NCBI GenBank assembly: GCA_039026975.1
Contig: JBCCLI010000003.1
Span: forward strand, 1-47,353
Length of the DNA: 47,353 nucleotides
DNA from: JBCBKZ01 sp039026975
GTDB taxonomy: Bacteria; Bacteroidota; Bacteroidia; J057
Direction: 5' to 3'
Notes under the pieces: model-generated
Databases searched by the model: none
What the model was told of the DNA's origin: nothing
What the model saw: the letters and a program-made list of their open reading frames with translations, nothing else
Shown: positions 16,037 through 23,823 of the stretch, piece after piece
How the letters are laid out: each line of letters opens with the position of its first letter
Position numbering within the stretch: the stretch's first letter is position 1
Translations under genes and position numbers: made by a program

Positions 16037-16774
16037 AACTTGCTTACCGCCTGTATTTATATATGTTTTGGAGGGAGAATCCTGCTTACCTTGCAGGTGG
16101 AGGATAGCTTCCTTCAATTCTATTACCAGATAGTTTTGGGTTTTTGCTTCCATGAATTCATGAACAGTGAGAATGATCCCATTTTTATAGATGCTTAAGA
16201 TCCATCCATTCTTATGAAAAGGGTTTTCGTATAATTCATTTGGAATCTGATAATCAGTGAAAAATACTTGTATTAAGGATTTGAATATGTGCGCGTCTTC
16301 ATGATTCAGTCTTTGATGACGATTAATGAACAAGATTCGGTTGATATATGGGAATCCATCCTGGGAACGAGATTCCTCCAGCTTTTCACTCCAAATAGCA
16401 GAGGTGAGAAATGTCTCTAATGATCCTTTTTCTAGCTTTATAGTAGGATCAATCTGAGCTGCTTTCAAGGGGATATAAGTATAGTGAAGGCTGCCATATG
16501 AAATGCTTAATGATGCAGAGGAGACTTCTAGAATTTCCCATTTTGCTGATCCTTTTTCATTGGAGACGCTAATTTCATTAGACCCAATTGAAAAACTGAA
16601 AATCTCTTCTTTTCCCACCCTTAAGTTCGTACAAACTAATTGATCAGGCTGAAAATCTACTATATCCTCTGGAGAATGATCCCCAACATAGATAGTCCAA
16701 CCCTCTTTTCCCTGCCCGTCTACGAGAAGCCAAGGTTGTGTTAGTAAGATTTCTTTTACTTCCCAACTTTTCAA
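16034..16774 (-). CDS. Orphan protein of unknown function flanked by direct repeats
   Basis: 246 residues; I do not recognise a family. There is no signal peptide or membrane helix. The N-terminal half is strand-rich (GWTIYVGDHSPEDIVDF, EIFSFSIGSNEISVSNEKG, SLSISYGSLHYTYIPL). The second half holds RILFINRHQRLNHEDAHIF and VFFTDYQIPNELYENPFHKN, then a short strand/helix end. The start at 16774 is the first ATG after copy B of a 64-bp repeat, which ends 16 bp upstream; copy A follows 98 bp after the stop. The isolated setting between repeats suggests a transferred or recombined single-gene island. Codon use looks similar to neighbours by eye. Confidence 0.65.
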   Translation of the reverse strand: MKSWEVKEILLTQPWLLVDGQGKEGWTIYVGDHSPEDIVDFQPDQLVCTNLRVGKEEIFSFSIGSNEISVSNEKGSAKWEILEVSSASLSISYGSLHYTYIPLKAAQIDPTIKLEKGSLETFLTSAIWSEKLEESRSQDGFPYINRILFINRHQRLNHEDAHIFKSLIQVFFTDYQIPNELYENPFHKNGWILSIYKNGIILTVHEFMEAKTQNYLVIELKEAILHLQGKQDSPSKTYINTGGKQV

Positions 16775-16790
16775 TTGCTTATCTATTAGT

Positions 16791-16854
16791 GTGATCCACG
16801 CTGGATCATATGAATTGTGAGAAAGTTCAATAATAAGGAGACCCCTTCAGGGTT
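16791..16854. repeat. 64-bp direct repeat, copy B
   Basis: Starts GTGATCCACGCTGGATCATA and ends ACCCCTTCAGGGTT. Differences from copy A cluster at positions 31-35 and in the loop of the first hairpin. Here that hairpin is a perfect GATCCA-CGC-TGGATC. The repeat lies immediately upstream of the orphan gene. Confidence 0.85.
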
Positions 16855-16946
16855 CATATAGTTGATTATCCCTTTCTTAAAGGAAGGACCCCTCCGAAAA
16901 TAATTATTAGTAGCGGCTGTTTATACCATACTGCTTTCTCATCAGT

Positions 16947-16982
16947 AAAATGGATCGTCAGCTTAAGCTGACGATCCATTTT
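16947..16982. repeat. Perfect 36-bp palindrome
   Basis: The left arm AAAATGGATCGTCAGCTT (16947-16964) is followed directly by its exact reverse complement (16965-16982), centred on TTAA. No spacer separates the arms. A degenerate relative lies at 13585-13611. It is neither in a coding region nor followed by a T-run of terminator type beyond the arm itself. Confidence 0.85.
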
Positions 16983-17032
16983 CATGGAAAACAACTTTAT
17001 CCCTACACAGGGACTCTTGGCTTCCTAACCAG

Positions 17033-17066
17033 AAAGCGGATTGAGAATTTCTTCCCAATCCACTTT
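17033..17066 (-). terminator. Possible secDF terminator hairpin
   Basis: On the minus strand AAAGTGGATTG pairs with CAATCCGCTTT (one G-T wobble) around a 12-base loop, about 50 bp after the secDF stop. Only three T end the stem, so termination is plausible but weak. Confidence 0.4.
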
Positions 17067-17116
17067 ATATCAAATAAGCTATTTAAACTTACGCTTAAGC
17101 TTCTACTTAAACTTCC

Positions 17117-20100
17117 TTAAGCTTCCGCCCCTTCACTTCTCTTCAACAGGTCCAGAGAAATAGGACTGGCCACAAAGATGGAAGAATAGGTTCCTACTAC
17201 AATGCCTATCATGATAGCAAAGATGAATCCTTTGATGACATCTCCTCCCCAGATGAACAGAATCAGGGCCGTTAAGAAGGTAGTTACCGAGGTAATCAAG
17301 GTACGGCTGATAGTTTGGTCTATGGAGATATTGAAGATGTCCGATAATTTGCTGGATTTCATCTCACCCAAATTCTCACGAATTCTATCAAATACCACCA
17401 CCGTATCATTAATAGAGTATCCTATAATGGTCAGTAGGGCGGCAATCAGAGCCTGATTGATTTCCAGGTTGAAAGACAGATCCAACTGGCTTAGCAAGGA
17501 GAATACCCCTAATACTATGGTTACATCATGGAAGATGGCTGCAATGGCACCAGCACTATACTGCCACTTTCTGAATCTGATCAGAATGTAGAAAAAGATG
17601 ATGAGTAGAGAGCCAATCACAGATAGATAGGCAGCCTGTCTAATATCACTGGCTACCGTAGGGCCTACATCAGATGCCGAGATGACATTAATGGTATAAT
17701 CCCCAAAGTTATCTTTTAGTCCACTAAGCATGAGTTGCTGCACCCTGTCTGTAGCTTCCCTATCCTCCACTAGATAAGAAGAGGTGACCATCAGCTGGTT
17801 ATCTGAACTGAGGGTCTTAATCTGGGGAGCATCAGACTCAAATACGTTGGTAAGGTCAGAACGAACTTGCTCCACATCCTGGTCTGTCAGGTCTACAGGC
17901 GCATCATTTTGTACAAACTCAATCACAAACTGTCTACCTCCCTTAAAGTCCACACCAGTCTTAAATCCTTGCGTAACGAAGGAAACCACGCTGGCACCCA
18001 TGAGCACAAAAGAGACCATATAGAAAAGGCGCTTACGGCTTACCATGTTCAACTTGAGCTTATCAAATAGTCCTGTGGTAAAGCTGAATCCGAAGGAAAT
18101 AGAATCTTTCCCCTTATTAGCGTAAAAGTCCAGAATCAGACGGGTAATGATCAGGGCAGAGACTAAAGAGGTAATAATACCGATCATCAAGGAAACGGCG
18201 AAACCCCTAATAGGACCCACACCAAATGCATATAGGACCACACCCGTCAGGAAGGTAGTAATATTACCATCCATCACTGAAGATAAGGCATTTTGGAAAC
18301 CGGCCTTAATACTGGCTTTCAAGGTCTTTTCCTTAGCTAGCTCTTCTCGGATACGCTCAAATATGAGTACGTTAGCATCTACCGACATACCCACAATGAG
18401 GATGACAGCTGCTAAACCGGGTAGGGTAAGTACAATGGTAAAGGCAGCAGAACATCCGAGGATGAAGACCATGTTAGCTATTAGTGCCAGGTTGGCAATC
18501 AGGCCTGATTTGGCGTAATAGATAGCCATGAAGATCAGGGTAATGATAAAGGCACCTATGAAGGAATAGATTCCAGAGCGGATATTTTGCTTTCCAAGGG
18601 TAGGTCCTACGGTCTCCTCTCCCTGTATACGGGCTGGTACTGGCAGCTGACCTGCCTTTAGGACGTTAGCCAGATCCTGGGCTTCATCTATGCTGAATCC
18701 TCCCTGGATGGTAGAACGACCTCCTGAGATAGCTTGGTTCACTATAGGAAAGGAATAAGAGTATCCATCCAGTAAGATGGCTACGTGTCTTCCTACATTA
18801 GCTTCCGTGATTCTTTTCCACTCCTGCGCTCCTTCTATGTTCATAGACATATCTACTATGGGCTGTCCACGCTCATCAAAGTTCAGGCTGGCATTACTCA
18901 CCACCTCTCCCCCCAGTGTGGGCTCATCATCAGGATTGGTTTTAATCGCAATCATGCGGAATACATCTGTGGGATTTTCCAGGTCATCATCTAAGGGTTT
19001 GAAAGTCCACACAAAACGCATATCATCAGGAATGGTATTTACCACCTCATCATCCTTTAGGAAAGCATTAATGGCCGCAGTATCAGTAGCACGGGCAAAT
19101 CCTACCACGGGATTCGTAGTCCTTGGATCCATGGACTGGAAGTTAGGCTGGTTCAGCAGGGCGAATAATGGATTCTCCCTCATGAATTTGGCCCTTTGCT
19201 CCTCTATTTCTTCATCACTTAGGTCTGAACCGTCTCCTAGAGAATCTCCTGATAAGGCTTCATCTAAAGAAGAAAAGGAATCAGCCTCCACAAGAGAGTC
19301 AGCCGTTTCTACATTTTCTGCTATCTCTTCTACCTCTTCCTCAGTGATGCTGTCAGTCACAGCTGTGTCAGTTTCTACCACTATCCCCTGAATCTGCCTG
19401 ATTTTTTCATTTACCTTCACTAATACCGGGAAAGCATCTTGCACAGGGTGGGTTTCCCAGAATTCTAGCTTGGCTGTACTTCTAAGTAGCTTACGTACAC
19501 GCTCAGGGTCTTTCACTCCTGGGAGCTCCAGCAGTATTCTACCTGTGCTCTCCTGCTTTTGGAGGTTAGGAGAAACCACCCCAAACTGGTCTATTCTGGT
19601 ACGGATAATATTGAAAGTCCTATCTATAGCAGATTCAGATTCTTTGTTTAAAAACTCCACTACTTCAGCTTCAGGCGTTCCTGTATTTATGCCCCTATCA
19701 GGATCCGCAAAAATAGCCCCCAAATTAGCGTTGGGGTCACTGTTTTTAAGCTCTGACACAAAAAGGGGAACAAACGACTGCTGGGCTGTTTGCTGTAATT
19801 TGAGAGCAGATTCTATGGCACCGTTGAATACTTCATCATCGGGGTTTCCCGCTAACTGTCGGATAACACTTTCTACCCCTACTTCCAGGGTAACAAACAT
19901 CCCCCCCTGCAAGTCTAGCCCCAGGGTGAAGGAATTTTCTATTGCCTTTTTGTAGGTCTGTTGAAACTCCTGGTCATCCCTGATAGTTTCATACTCTTCT
20001 ACCACGGAAGAGTCCTCAAAATTCCAGTTTATAGGGGCTTTACTTTCTACTACCTCCTCATAAGCCTCCCTGGCGTTGGTAATTTTGCGGTCGTAACTAT

Positions 20101-20185
20101 ACTGAATGAAGGTGTAATAGAGGTTATACCCACATATGGCAGTAAATACGACCAACAAGAAAATGATGGTGTTTTTATTTCTCAT
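17117..20185 (-). CDS. secDF: Fused protein translocase subunit SecDF
   Basis: 1022 residues, a single-chain SecD-SecF fusion as is usual in Bacteroidota. An N-terminal membrane helix (residues 7-26) precedes the SecD part, with GLDLQGGMFVTLEVG near residue 92, the P1 domain with ELPGVKDPERVRKLLR, and an acidic low-complexity insert around 275-330. The SecD membrane block includes GMSVDANVLIFERIREEL. SecF starts near residue 735, with GVDFKGGRQFVIEF, and ends with a second membrane block containing GYSINDTVVVFDRIRENL. It uses the proton gradient to pull exported proteins through SecYEG. Genes on either side are unrelated, so it is its own unit. Confidence 0.97.
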   Translation of the reverse strand: MRNKNTIIFLLVVFTAICGYNLYYTFIQYSYDRKITNAREAYEEVVESKAPINWNFEDSSVVEEYETIRDDQEFQQTYKKAIENSFTLGLDLQGGMFVTLEVGVESVIRQLAGNPDDEVFNGAIESALKLQQTAQQSFVPLFVSELKNSDPNANLGAIFADPDRGINTGTPEAEVVEFLNKESESAIDRTFNIIRTRIDQFGVVSPNLQKQESTGRILLELPGVKDPERVRKLLRSTAKLEFWETHPVQDAFPVLVKVNEKIRQIQGIVVETDTAVTDSITEEEVEEIAENVETADSLVEADSFSSLDEALSGDSLGDGSDLSDEEIEEQRAKFMRENPLFALLNQPNFQSMDPRTTNPVVGFARATDTAAINAFLKDDEVVNTIPDDMRFVWTFKPLDDDLENPTDVFRMIAIKTNPDDEPTLGGEVVSNASLNFDERGQPIVDMSMNIEGAQEWKRITEANVGRHVAILLDGYSYSFPIVNQAISGGRSTIQGGFSIDEAQDLANVLKAGQLPVPARIQGEETVGPTLGKQNIRSGIYSFIGAFIITLIFMAIYYAKSGLIANLALIANMVFILGCSAAFTIVLTLPGLAAVILIVGMSVDANVLIFERIREELAKEKTLKASIKAGFQNALSSVMDGNITTFLTGVVLYAFGVGPIRGFAVSLMIGIITSLVSALIITRLILDFYANKGKDSISFGFSFTTGLFDKLKLNMVSRKRLFYMVSFVLMGASVVSFVTQGFKTGVDFKGGRQFVIEFVQNDAPVDLTDQDVEQVRSDLTNVFESDAPQIKTLSSDNQLMVTSSYLVEDREATDRVQQLMLSGLKDNFGDYTINVISASDVGPTVASDIRQAAYLSVIGSLLIIFFYILIRFRKWQYSAGAIAAIFHDVTIVLGVFSLLSQLDLSFNLEINQALIAALLTIIGYSINDTVVVFDRIRENLGEMKSSKLSDIFNISIDQTISRTLITSVTTFLTALILFIWGGDVIKGFIFAIMIGIVVGTYSSIFVASPISLDLLKRSEGAEA

Positions 20186-20279
20186 TATAATTTTTTGCTA
20201 ATAAAAATGAATAGTAATAATCCTCAGTCCATGGTAATAACTCCCAGGACTTTAAAAGAATAGGAATGGTAGGAGATTT

Positions 20280-20609
20280 CTAAGGTGCGCGCGGCGCTAG
20301 TTGGTAGGAGAAAGACGCAGGAAGCGTAAAGAGAGGCGTAGTATCAAGAACTTTCTGAACTGTTTCTACTGGCGTTTCCAGAAATAAAACAATGGGCGTC
20401 TTAAGGATCAGCTTTGTGCTATGCATTAAGGCCCAGTAGTTCTTGGCAGAAACTTGTGTAGAGTTCCGAACCTCTACCTCCTGGATGATTCGAAAATAAT
20501 GGTGATAGAAACTCATCTTATCAATCTTCCAGAGGAACAGCATAAGTGTCCCTGACCAGCAGATCAAAAAGAGTTTTTTAAGGAAATATGGTAACCTAGC
20601 TAAATCCAT
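20280..20609 (-). CDS. Small hypothetical membrane-anchored protein divergent from the K+ channel
   Basis: I prefer the ATG at 20609 (MDLARLPYFLKKLF), giving 109 residues. The same frame is open back to 20705, but that would read through the promoter region and the start of the neighbouring gene. One membrane helix lies at about residues 12-28 (LFLICWSGTLMLFLW), followed by a soluble tail of about 80 residues with no family I know. A -33/-7 pair (TTG-N20-TATATTTG) stands 15 bp upstream of the ATG, which supports expression. Its promoter overlaps that of the divergent channel gene. Alternatively it could be a chance frame; the proper promoter spacing argues against this. Confidence 0.5.
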   Translation of the reverse strand: MDLARLPYFLKKLFLICWSGTLMLFLWKIDKMSFYHHYFRIIQEVEVRNSTQVSAKNYWALMHSTKLILKTPIVLFLETPVETVQKVLDTTPLFTLPASFSYQLAPRAP

Positions 20610-20612
20610 TTT

Positions 20613-20643
20613 TTTCGAGTTGGCAAATATAGATATATATTTG
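20613..20643 (+). promoter_or_regulatory. Promoter of the K+ channel gene
   Basis: TTTC (20613-20616), 19 bp, then TATATTTG (20636-20643), matching the Bacteroidota TTTG-N19-TAnnTTTG pattern with one mismatch in the -33 box. It lies 60 bp upstream of the ATG at 20704. It overlaps the minus-strand promoter at 20624-20654. Confidence 0.45.
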
Positions 20644-20654
20644 AGAATTCTCAA
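20624..20654 (-). promoter_or_regulatory. Promoter of the small membrane protein gene, overlapping the channel promoter
   Basis: On the minus strand TTG (20654-20652), a 20-bp spacer, then TATATTTG (complement of 20624-20631). The two -7 boxes are back to back with only GATA between them. The minus -33 box ends the perfect 14-bp palindrome TTGAGAATTCTCAA (20641-20654), whose other end is the last three bases of the plus-strand -7 box. Confidence 0.45.
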
Positions 20655-20703
20655 TCCATGAATCAGGTCTACACAAGCTAATTGTTCAGGAATTCCGAGT
20701 ACC

Positions 20704-21513
20704 ATGAATTGGAAGCGTAAACTTCATGAAATTATCTTCGAGGCAGATACGCCGGAAGGCAAGACCTTTGACCTGATTTTGCTACTGATGATCGTGTTGA
20801 GCGTGTTGGTGGTAATTCTGGAAAGCGTAGATTTTATTAACCAGCGATTTAGTGGACTGTTTTTTTACCTGGAATGGATTTTTACCATTCTCTTTACCAT
20901 AGAATACGTATTGAGAATTCTCAGTGTAGGTAAACCCTGGAAATACATTACCAGCTTCTATGGGATTGTAGATCTATTCTCTATTCTCCCTACCTACCTG
21001 TCTCTGTTTTTTGCGGGTACGCATTACCTGATTACCATACGAGCCCTTAGGCTATTACGAATATTTAGGATTCTCAAGTTAGGAAACTACCTGACGGAAT
21101 CACGTGTGCTGCTAAGTGCCCTCAAGGCCAGCCAGCAGAAAATCACTGTCTTTCTGGTGGCAGTGTTAACCATAGTGCTAATTGTGGGGGCTACCATGTA
21201 CCTGATAGAGGGAGGGGAGGAAAACGGATTTGACAGTATCCCCAGAAGTATGTATTGGGCCATAGTTACCGTAACCACTGTAGGATATGGAGACATCACT
21301 CCTTCCACCACTCTGGGGCAGTTCCTGTCAGCTATATTAATGGTGATGGGCTATGGTATATTAGCGGTTCCTACTGGGATTATCTCAGCAGAGCTAACCC
21401 AGATTCAGGCAAAAGGAGAGCAGGGGTATAATACTCAGTCATGTCCTAGTTGTAGCAGGGAAGGACATGATAATGACGCAACTTTTTGTAAATTCTGTGG
21501 CTCTCCTCTATAA
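20704..21513 (+). CDS. Voltage-gated potassium channel with C-terminal zinc ribbon
   Basis: 269 residues. Six membrane helices: S1 about 21-40, S2 53-73, S3 83-104, S4 110-125 with evenly spaced Arg113, Arg116, Arg119 and Arg122, S5 147-168, and S6 207-228. The pore loop holds the selectivity filter TVGYG (192-196) in TVTTVGYGDITP, the K+ signature. After S6 a short linker leads to a zinc-ribbon tail with Cys247, Cys250, Cys262 and Cys265 (CPSC...CKFC). The tail could sense metal, redox state or partner proteins; that is inference. The gene shares a divergent promoter region with the small membrane protein gene. The K+ channel assignment is strong. Confidence 0.93.
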   Translation: MNWKRKLHEIIFEADTPEGKTFDLILLLMIVLSVLVVILESVDFINQRFSGLFFYLEWIFTILFTIEYVLRILSVGKPWKYITSFYGIVDLFSILPTYLSLFFAGTHYLITIRALRLLRIFRILKLGNYLTESRVLLSALKASQQKITVFLVAVLTIVLIVGATMYLIEGGEENGFDSIPRSMYWAIVTVTTVGYGDITPSTTLGQFLSAILMVMGYGILAVPTGIISAELTQIQAKGEQGYNTQSCPSCSREGHDNDATFCKFCGSPL

Positions 21514-21607
21514 AGTTTTTTGAATATTTATTTAGGCTTTATCTTTTGGAAAAGCTGTTTTATTTTTAGGCAGTGTTTATAAGCAGGCTTATTAGCTCAG
21601 TGTATTT

Positions 21608-22063
21608 ATGTCCTTAAAAAACCTTACCCCTTTTCGGATCATACTGGTGGAGAATAATCCCTCTGACATCTTACTATTCAGGGAGGCCTTTTCTGAGACC
21701 TCTTACAGGGTACAGGTAGATGCCGTGAGTAGTGGTGGAGAACTAATGGATATTCTTTCTACCCAGCAGAAGTCTGAAGCCCAACCTAACCTCATCATTC
21801 TTGACCTGAATATGCCCAAGGAAAAAGGCCAGGAGATACTGGGTAAGCTAAAAGAGAATACAGAAACGCGTAGGATACCTGTAATCATATTCACCACTTC
21901 GGAAGCTATGCCTGATGTAGTAGCTTGCTATGACTCTTTTGCGAATGGTTATATAGTGAAACCTATGGATTTCCAGCGCTATGTGGAGATCGTTAAAGTA
22001 TTAGGAGAATATTGGATCGGGACTAATGTGTCTGAAAATTGGAGTCCCAATATTGATGAGTGA
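21608..22063 (+). CDS. Single-domain response regulator (CheY/Rcp1-like)
   Basis: 151 residues, receiver domain only. The phosphoacceptor is Asp66 in LIILDLNMPKEKG, with the switch Thr in FTTSEA and the lysine in YIVKPMD. The acidic pocket reads ILVENNPSD: Glu15 is kept, but the second acidic residue is Asn16 where the family usually has Asp. The long insertion between strands 2 and 3 is typical of the Rcp1 subgroup that follows phytochrome- or PAS-type kinases. It converges with the sensor kinase gene, with 5 bp between stops. With no output domain it would act by binding a partner. Confidence 0.9.
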   Translation: MSLKNLTPFRIILVENNPSDILLFREAFSETSYRVQVDAVSSGGELMDILSTQQKSEAQPNLIILDLNMPKEKGQEILGKLKENTETRRIPVIIFTTSEAMPDVVACYDSFANGYIVKPMDFQRYVEIVKVLGEYWIGTNVSENWSPNIDE

Positions 22064-22068
22064 TGGGC

Positions 22069-23700
22069 TTACTCCCTGGCAGTAACTACTCCTTGTAGGC
22101 TTTTCTCTGCTGGTAGGGTGAAATAAAAGGTGGTGCCTTGTCCCACGGCAGACCTTAGCCACATCTTCCCTTTATGGATCTCTACTATTTTCTTACAAAG
22201 GGCTAAGCCCAGGCCTAGACCAGGGCTGTCTTTTTTATTGAACTTCCGGAATATGAGAAATACCTCTTCATACAGCTCAGGACTGATCCCTATTCCATTA
22301 TCCTCAACTGCAAAAATGTAGCGGTCATTTTCCTCATCTAAAGAGTGGGTAACCGTAATGATAGGATTCACCTTTCCACGAAACTTAATGGCATTTTCAA
22401 GCATATTCCTAAAAAGGCGGATCATCTGAATTCTATCAGCTTGAATGCAAGGCAGGGAGAAGTAGTGGACCTTGGCATTATTAGAATGTATTTGAAACTC
22501 CAGGCCAGATATGACCTCTTTCATGATTTCATTCAAATCTACCTTAATAGGTTGATATTGATTTTTTCCACTGAGAGAATAGATCAATAAGGCATCTATC
22601 AGGTCTTTCATCCTGTCTGCCTGCGTACGAATTTTATCTAGGCTGACTTCAGGGCCTTTTCCTGGATTACCTAAAATTTGGGTGATTTGATTGAGGGGGC
22701 CTTTTAAATCAGTAGAGGCTACCTTAGAGAAATGTTCCAACTCGAAATCTCTGGACTCTAATTTTTTCTCTAATTGATTAAACTCAAATTCCAGGTTCCT
22801 GAGTTCAGCTTCCAGCCGCTTTTCTTTTTCTATCTTTTGAAAGTAAAAAGTAGCTAATCTGCTGCCCTTTTGTTTATCGTGATGCTGAACCACCCTTCCT
22901 CTGAGCCACATGATTTGATTATTAGGCTTGGTGAGCCTCACTTCTAGCAGCCTACTTTCATCATCCTGCAAATTATTTCCAGACTGCTTGATAAGTTCCT
23001 GGTCATCATTAATAAACAAATCTGCCAGCTTCTTTTGATGCATAAGATCTGATAGCTGGAACTGGGTGAATTCAGAGAAAGTCCTGTTGGCATAGACTAT
23101 CCTCCCTTCCGGTCCCACCTGGACTACTCCATCATTCTGAGCGTTCATAAGCTCAATGACAGAATGATCTCTTTTGATGATATTATCAAATACAGTTCTG
23201 TAATAGGTGCACAGAAAGTAATATACTAAGCTCGCAAAGGCATAAATGTAAATGTAGCGTTTAGTATCTGGAGGAAGGTCAGAGCCCATAAAATAGCTGC
23301 CTACAGTAAAGGCTAACATGAGACTCAGAAAAATGACCAAGTCCCTGTTTTGGATGAAGATTAAGCCCGTAAAAATGGTGTATACCGTGAGGAAAAGAAC
23401 ACTGTAAATGGAAAACTGGGAGTAATATAACTGCAAGAATAAGCTGGCAGCTCCCAGGATAATCAGCCCAATGAGATATTTAGATAATTGCTTTCTGAAG
23501 TCCGGGAGGATTTGGTCCAGTAGTAATAGGGTAGCGGCTAATACTACTGTGAGAACCATGAGGAGGGTATGAATGAATTCTTCCTGTAGGAACCTGCCTA
23601 GGTCCCAATAAGAAATGAAATTCCACAAAGGAATGAAAATGAGAAGTAATATTTCAATTCCTATCCTCTGTAGCCATGGATATTCCTGCTTATCTGACAT
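22069..23700 (-). CDS. Membrane PAS sensor histidine kinase lacking the phospho-accepting histidine
   Basis: 543 residues. Five or six membrane helices fill residues 12-165. A PAS domain follows (about 180-290, with NDGVVQVGPEGRIVYANRTFSEFT), then a coiled coil (about 292-325) and an H-box region ELEHFSKVASTDLKGPLNQ. The usual ASHDLKxPL histidine is Thr330 here (codon ACT at 22713-22711). The ATP-binding domain looks intact: N box MLENAIKF, G1 VEDNGIGIS, F box FLIFRKF and G2 GLGLGLALCKK. So it may bind ATP but cannot be phosphorylated at the normal site. It converges with a receiver gene 5 bp away. Confidence 0.92.
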   Translation of the reverse strand: MSDKQEYPWLQRIGIEILLLIFIPLWNFISYWDLGRFLQEEFIHTLLMVLTVVLAATLLLLDQILPDFRKQLSKYLIGLIILGAASLFLQLYYSQFSIYSVLFLTVYTIFTGLIFIQNRDLVIFLSLMLAFTVGSYFMGSDLPPDTKRYIYIYAFASLVYYFLCTYYRTVFDNIIKRDHSVIELMNAQNDGVVQVGPEGRIVYANRTFSEFTQFQLSDLMHQKKLADLFINDDQELIKQSGNNLQDDESRLLEVRLTKPNNQIMWLRGRVVQHHDKQKGSRLATFYFQKIEKEKRLEAELRNLEFEFNQLEKKLESRDFELEHFSKVASTDLKGPLNQITQILGNPGKGPEVSLDKIRTQADRMKDLIDALLIYSLSGKNQYQPIKVDLNEIMKEVISGLEFQIHSNNAKVHYFSLPCIQADRIQMIRLFRNMLENAIKFRGKVNPIITVTHSLDEENDRYIFAVEDNGIGISPELYEEVFLIFRKFNKKDSPGLGLGLALCKKIVEIHKGKMWLRSAVGQGTTFYFTLPAEKSLQGVVTARE

Positions 23701-23823
23701 TCTTTTCTTTCACAAATTGGGGTTTTTACACCCTTTCATGAATGCTTAACGAAAAACTATCTTCTTTATATGAAAAATTCAACTGATAGAGTGAAAACCA
23801 CAGAAAAGTGATAGCTTTGACGG

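Larger units (their letters stand above)
16775..17116. other. Intergenic region with repeat copy B, 36-bp palindrome and a weak terminator
   Basis: About 342 bp without a gene between the orphan gene start and the secDF stop. It carries, in order, direct-repeat copy B (16791-16854), an AT-rich stretch, a perfect 36-bp palindrome (16947-16982) and an imperfect hairpin (17033-17066) that may end the secDF transcript. The rest shows no feature I can name. Confidence 0.6.

Noticed and set aside
18777..19391. 204-codon frame on the plus strand
   Set aside because: It is antisense to secDF, is serine-rich, and has no family features; a shadow of coding sequence.
23812..23819. TAGCTTTG as promoter of guaA
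   Set aside because: It matches the -7 consensus but lies only 4 bp before the ATG, which would put the transcript start inside the start codon, and no -33 box is present.
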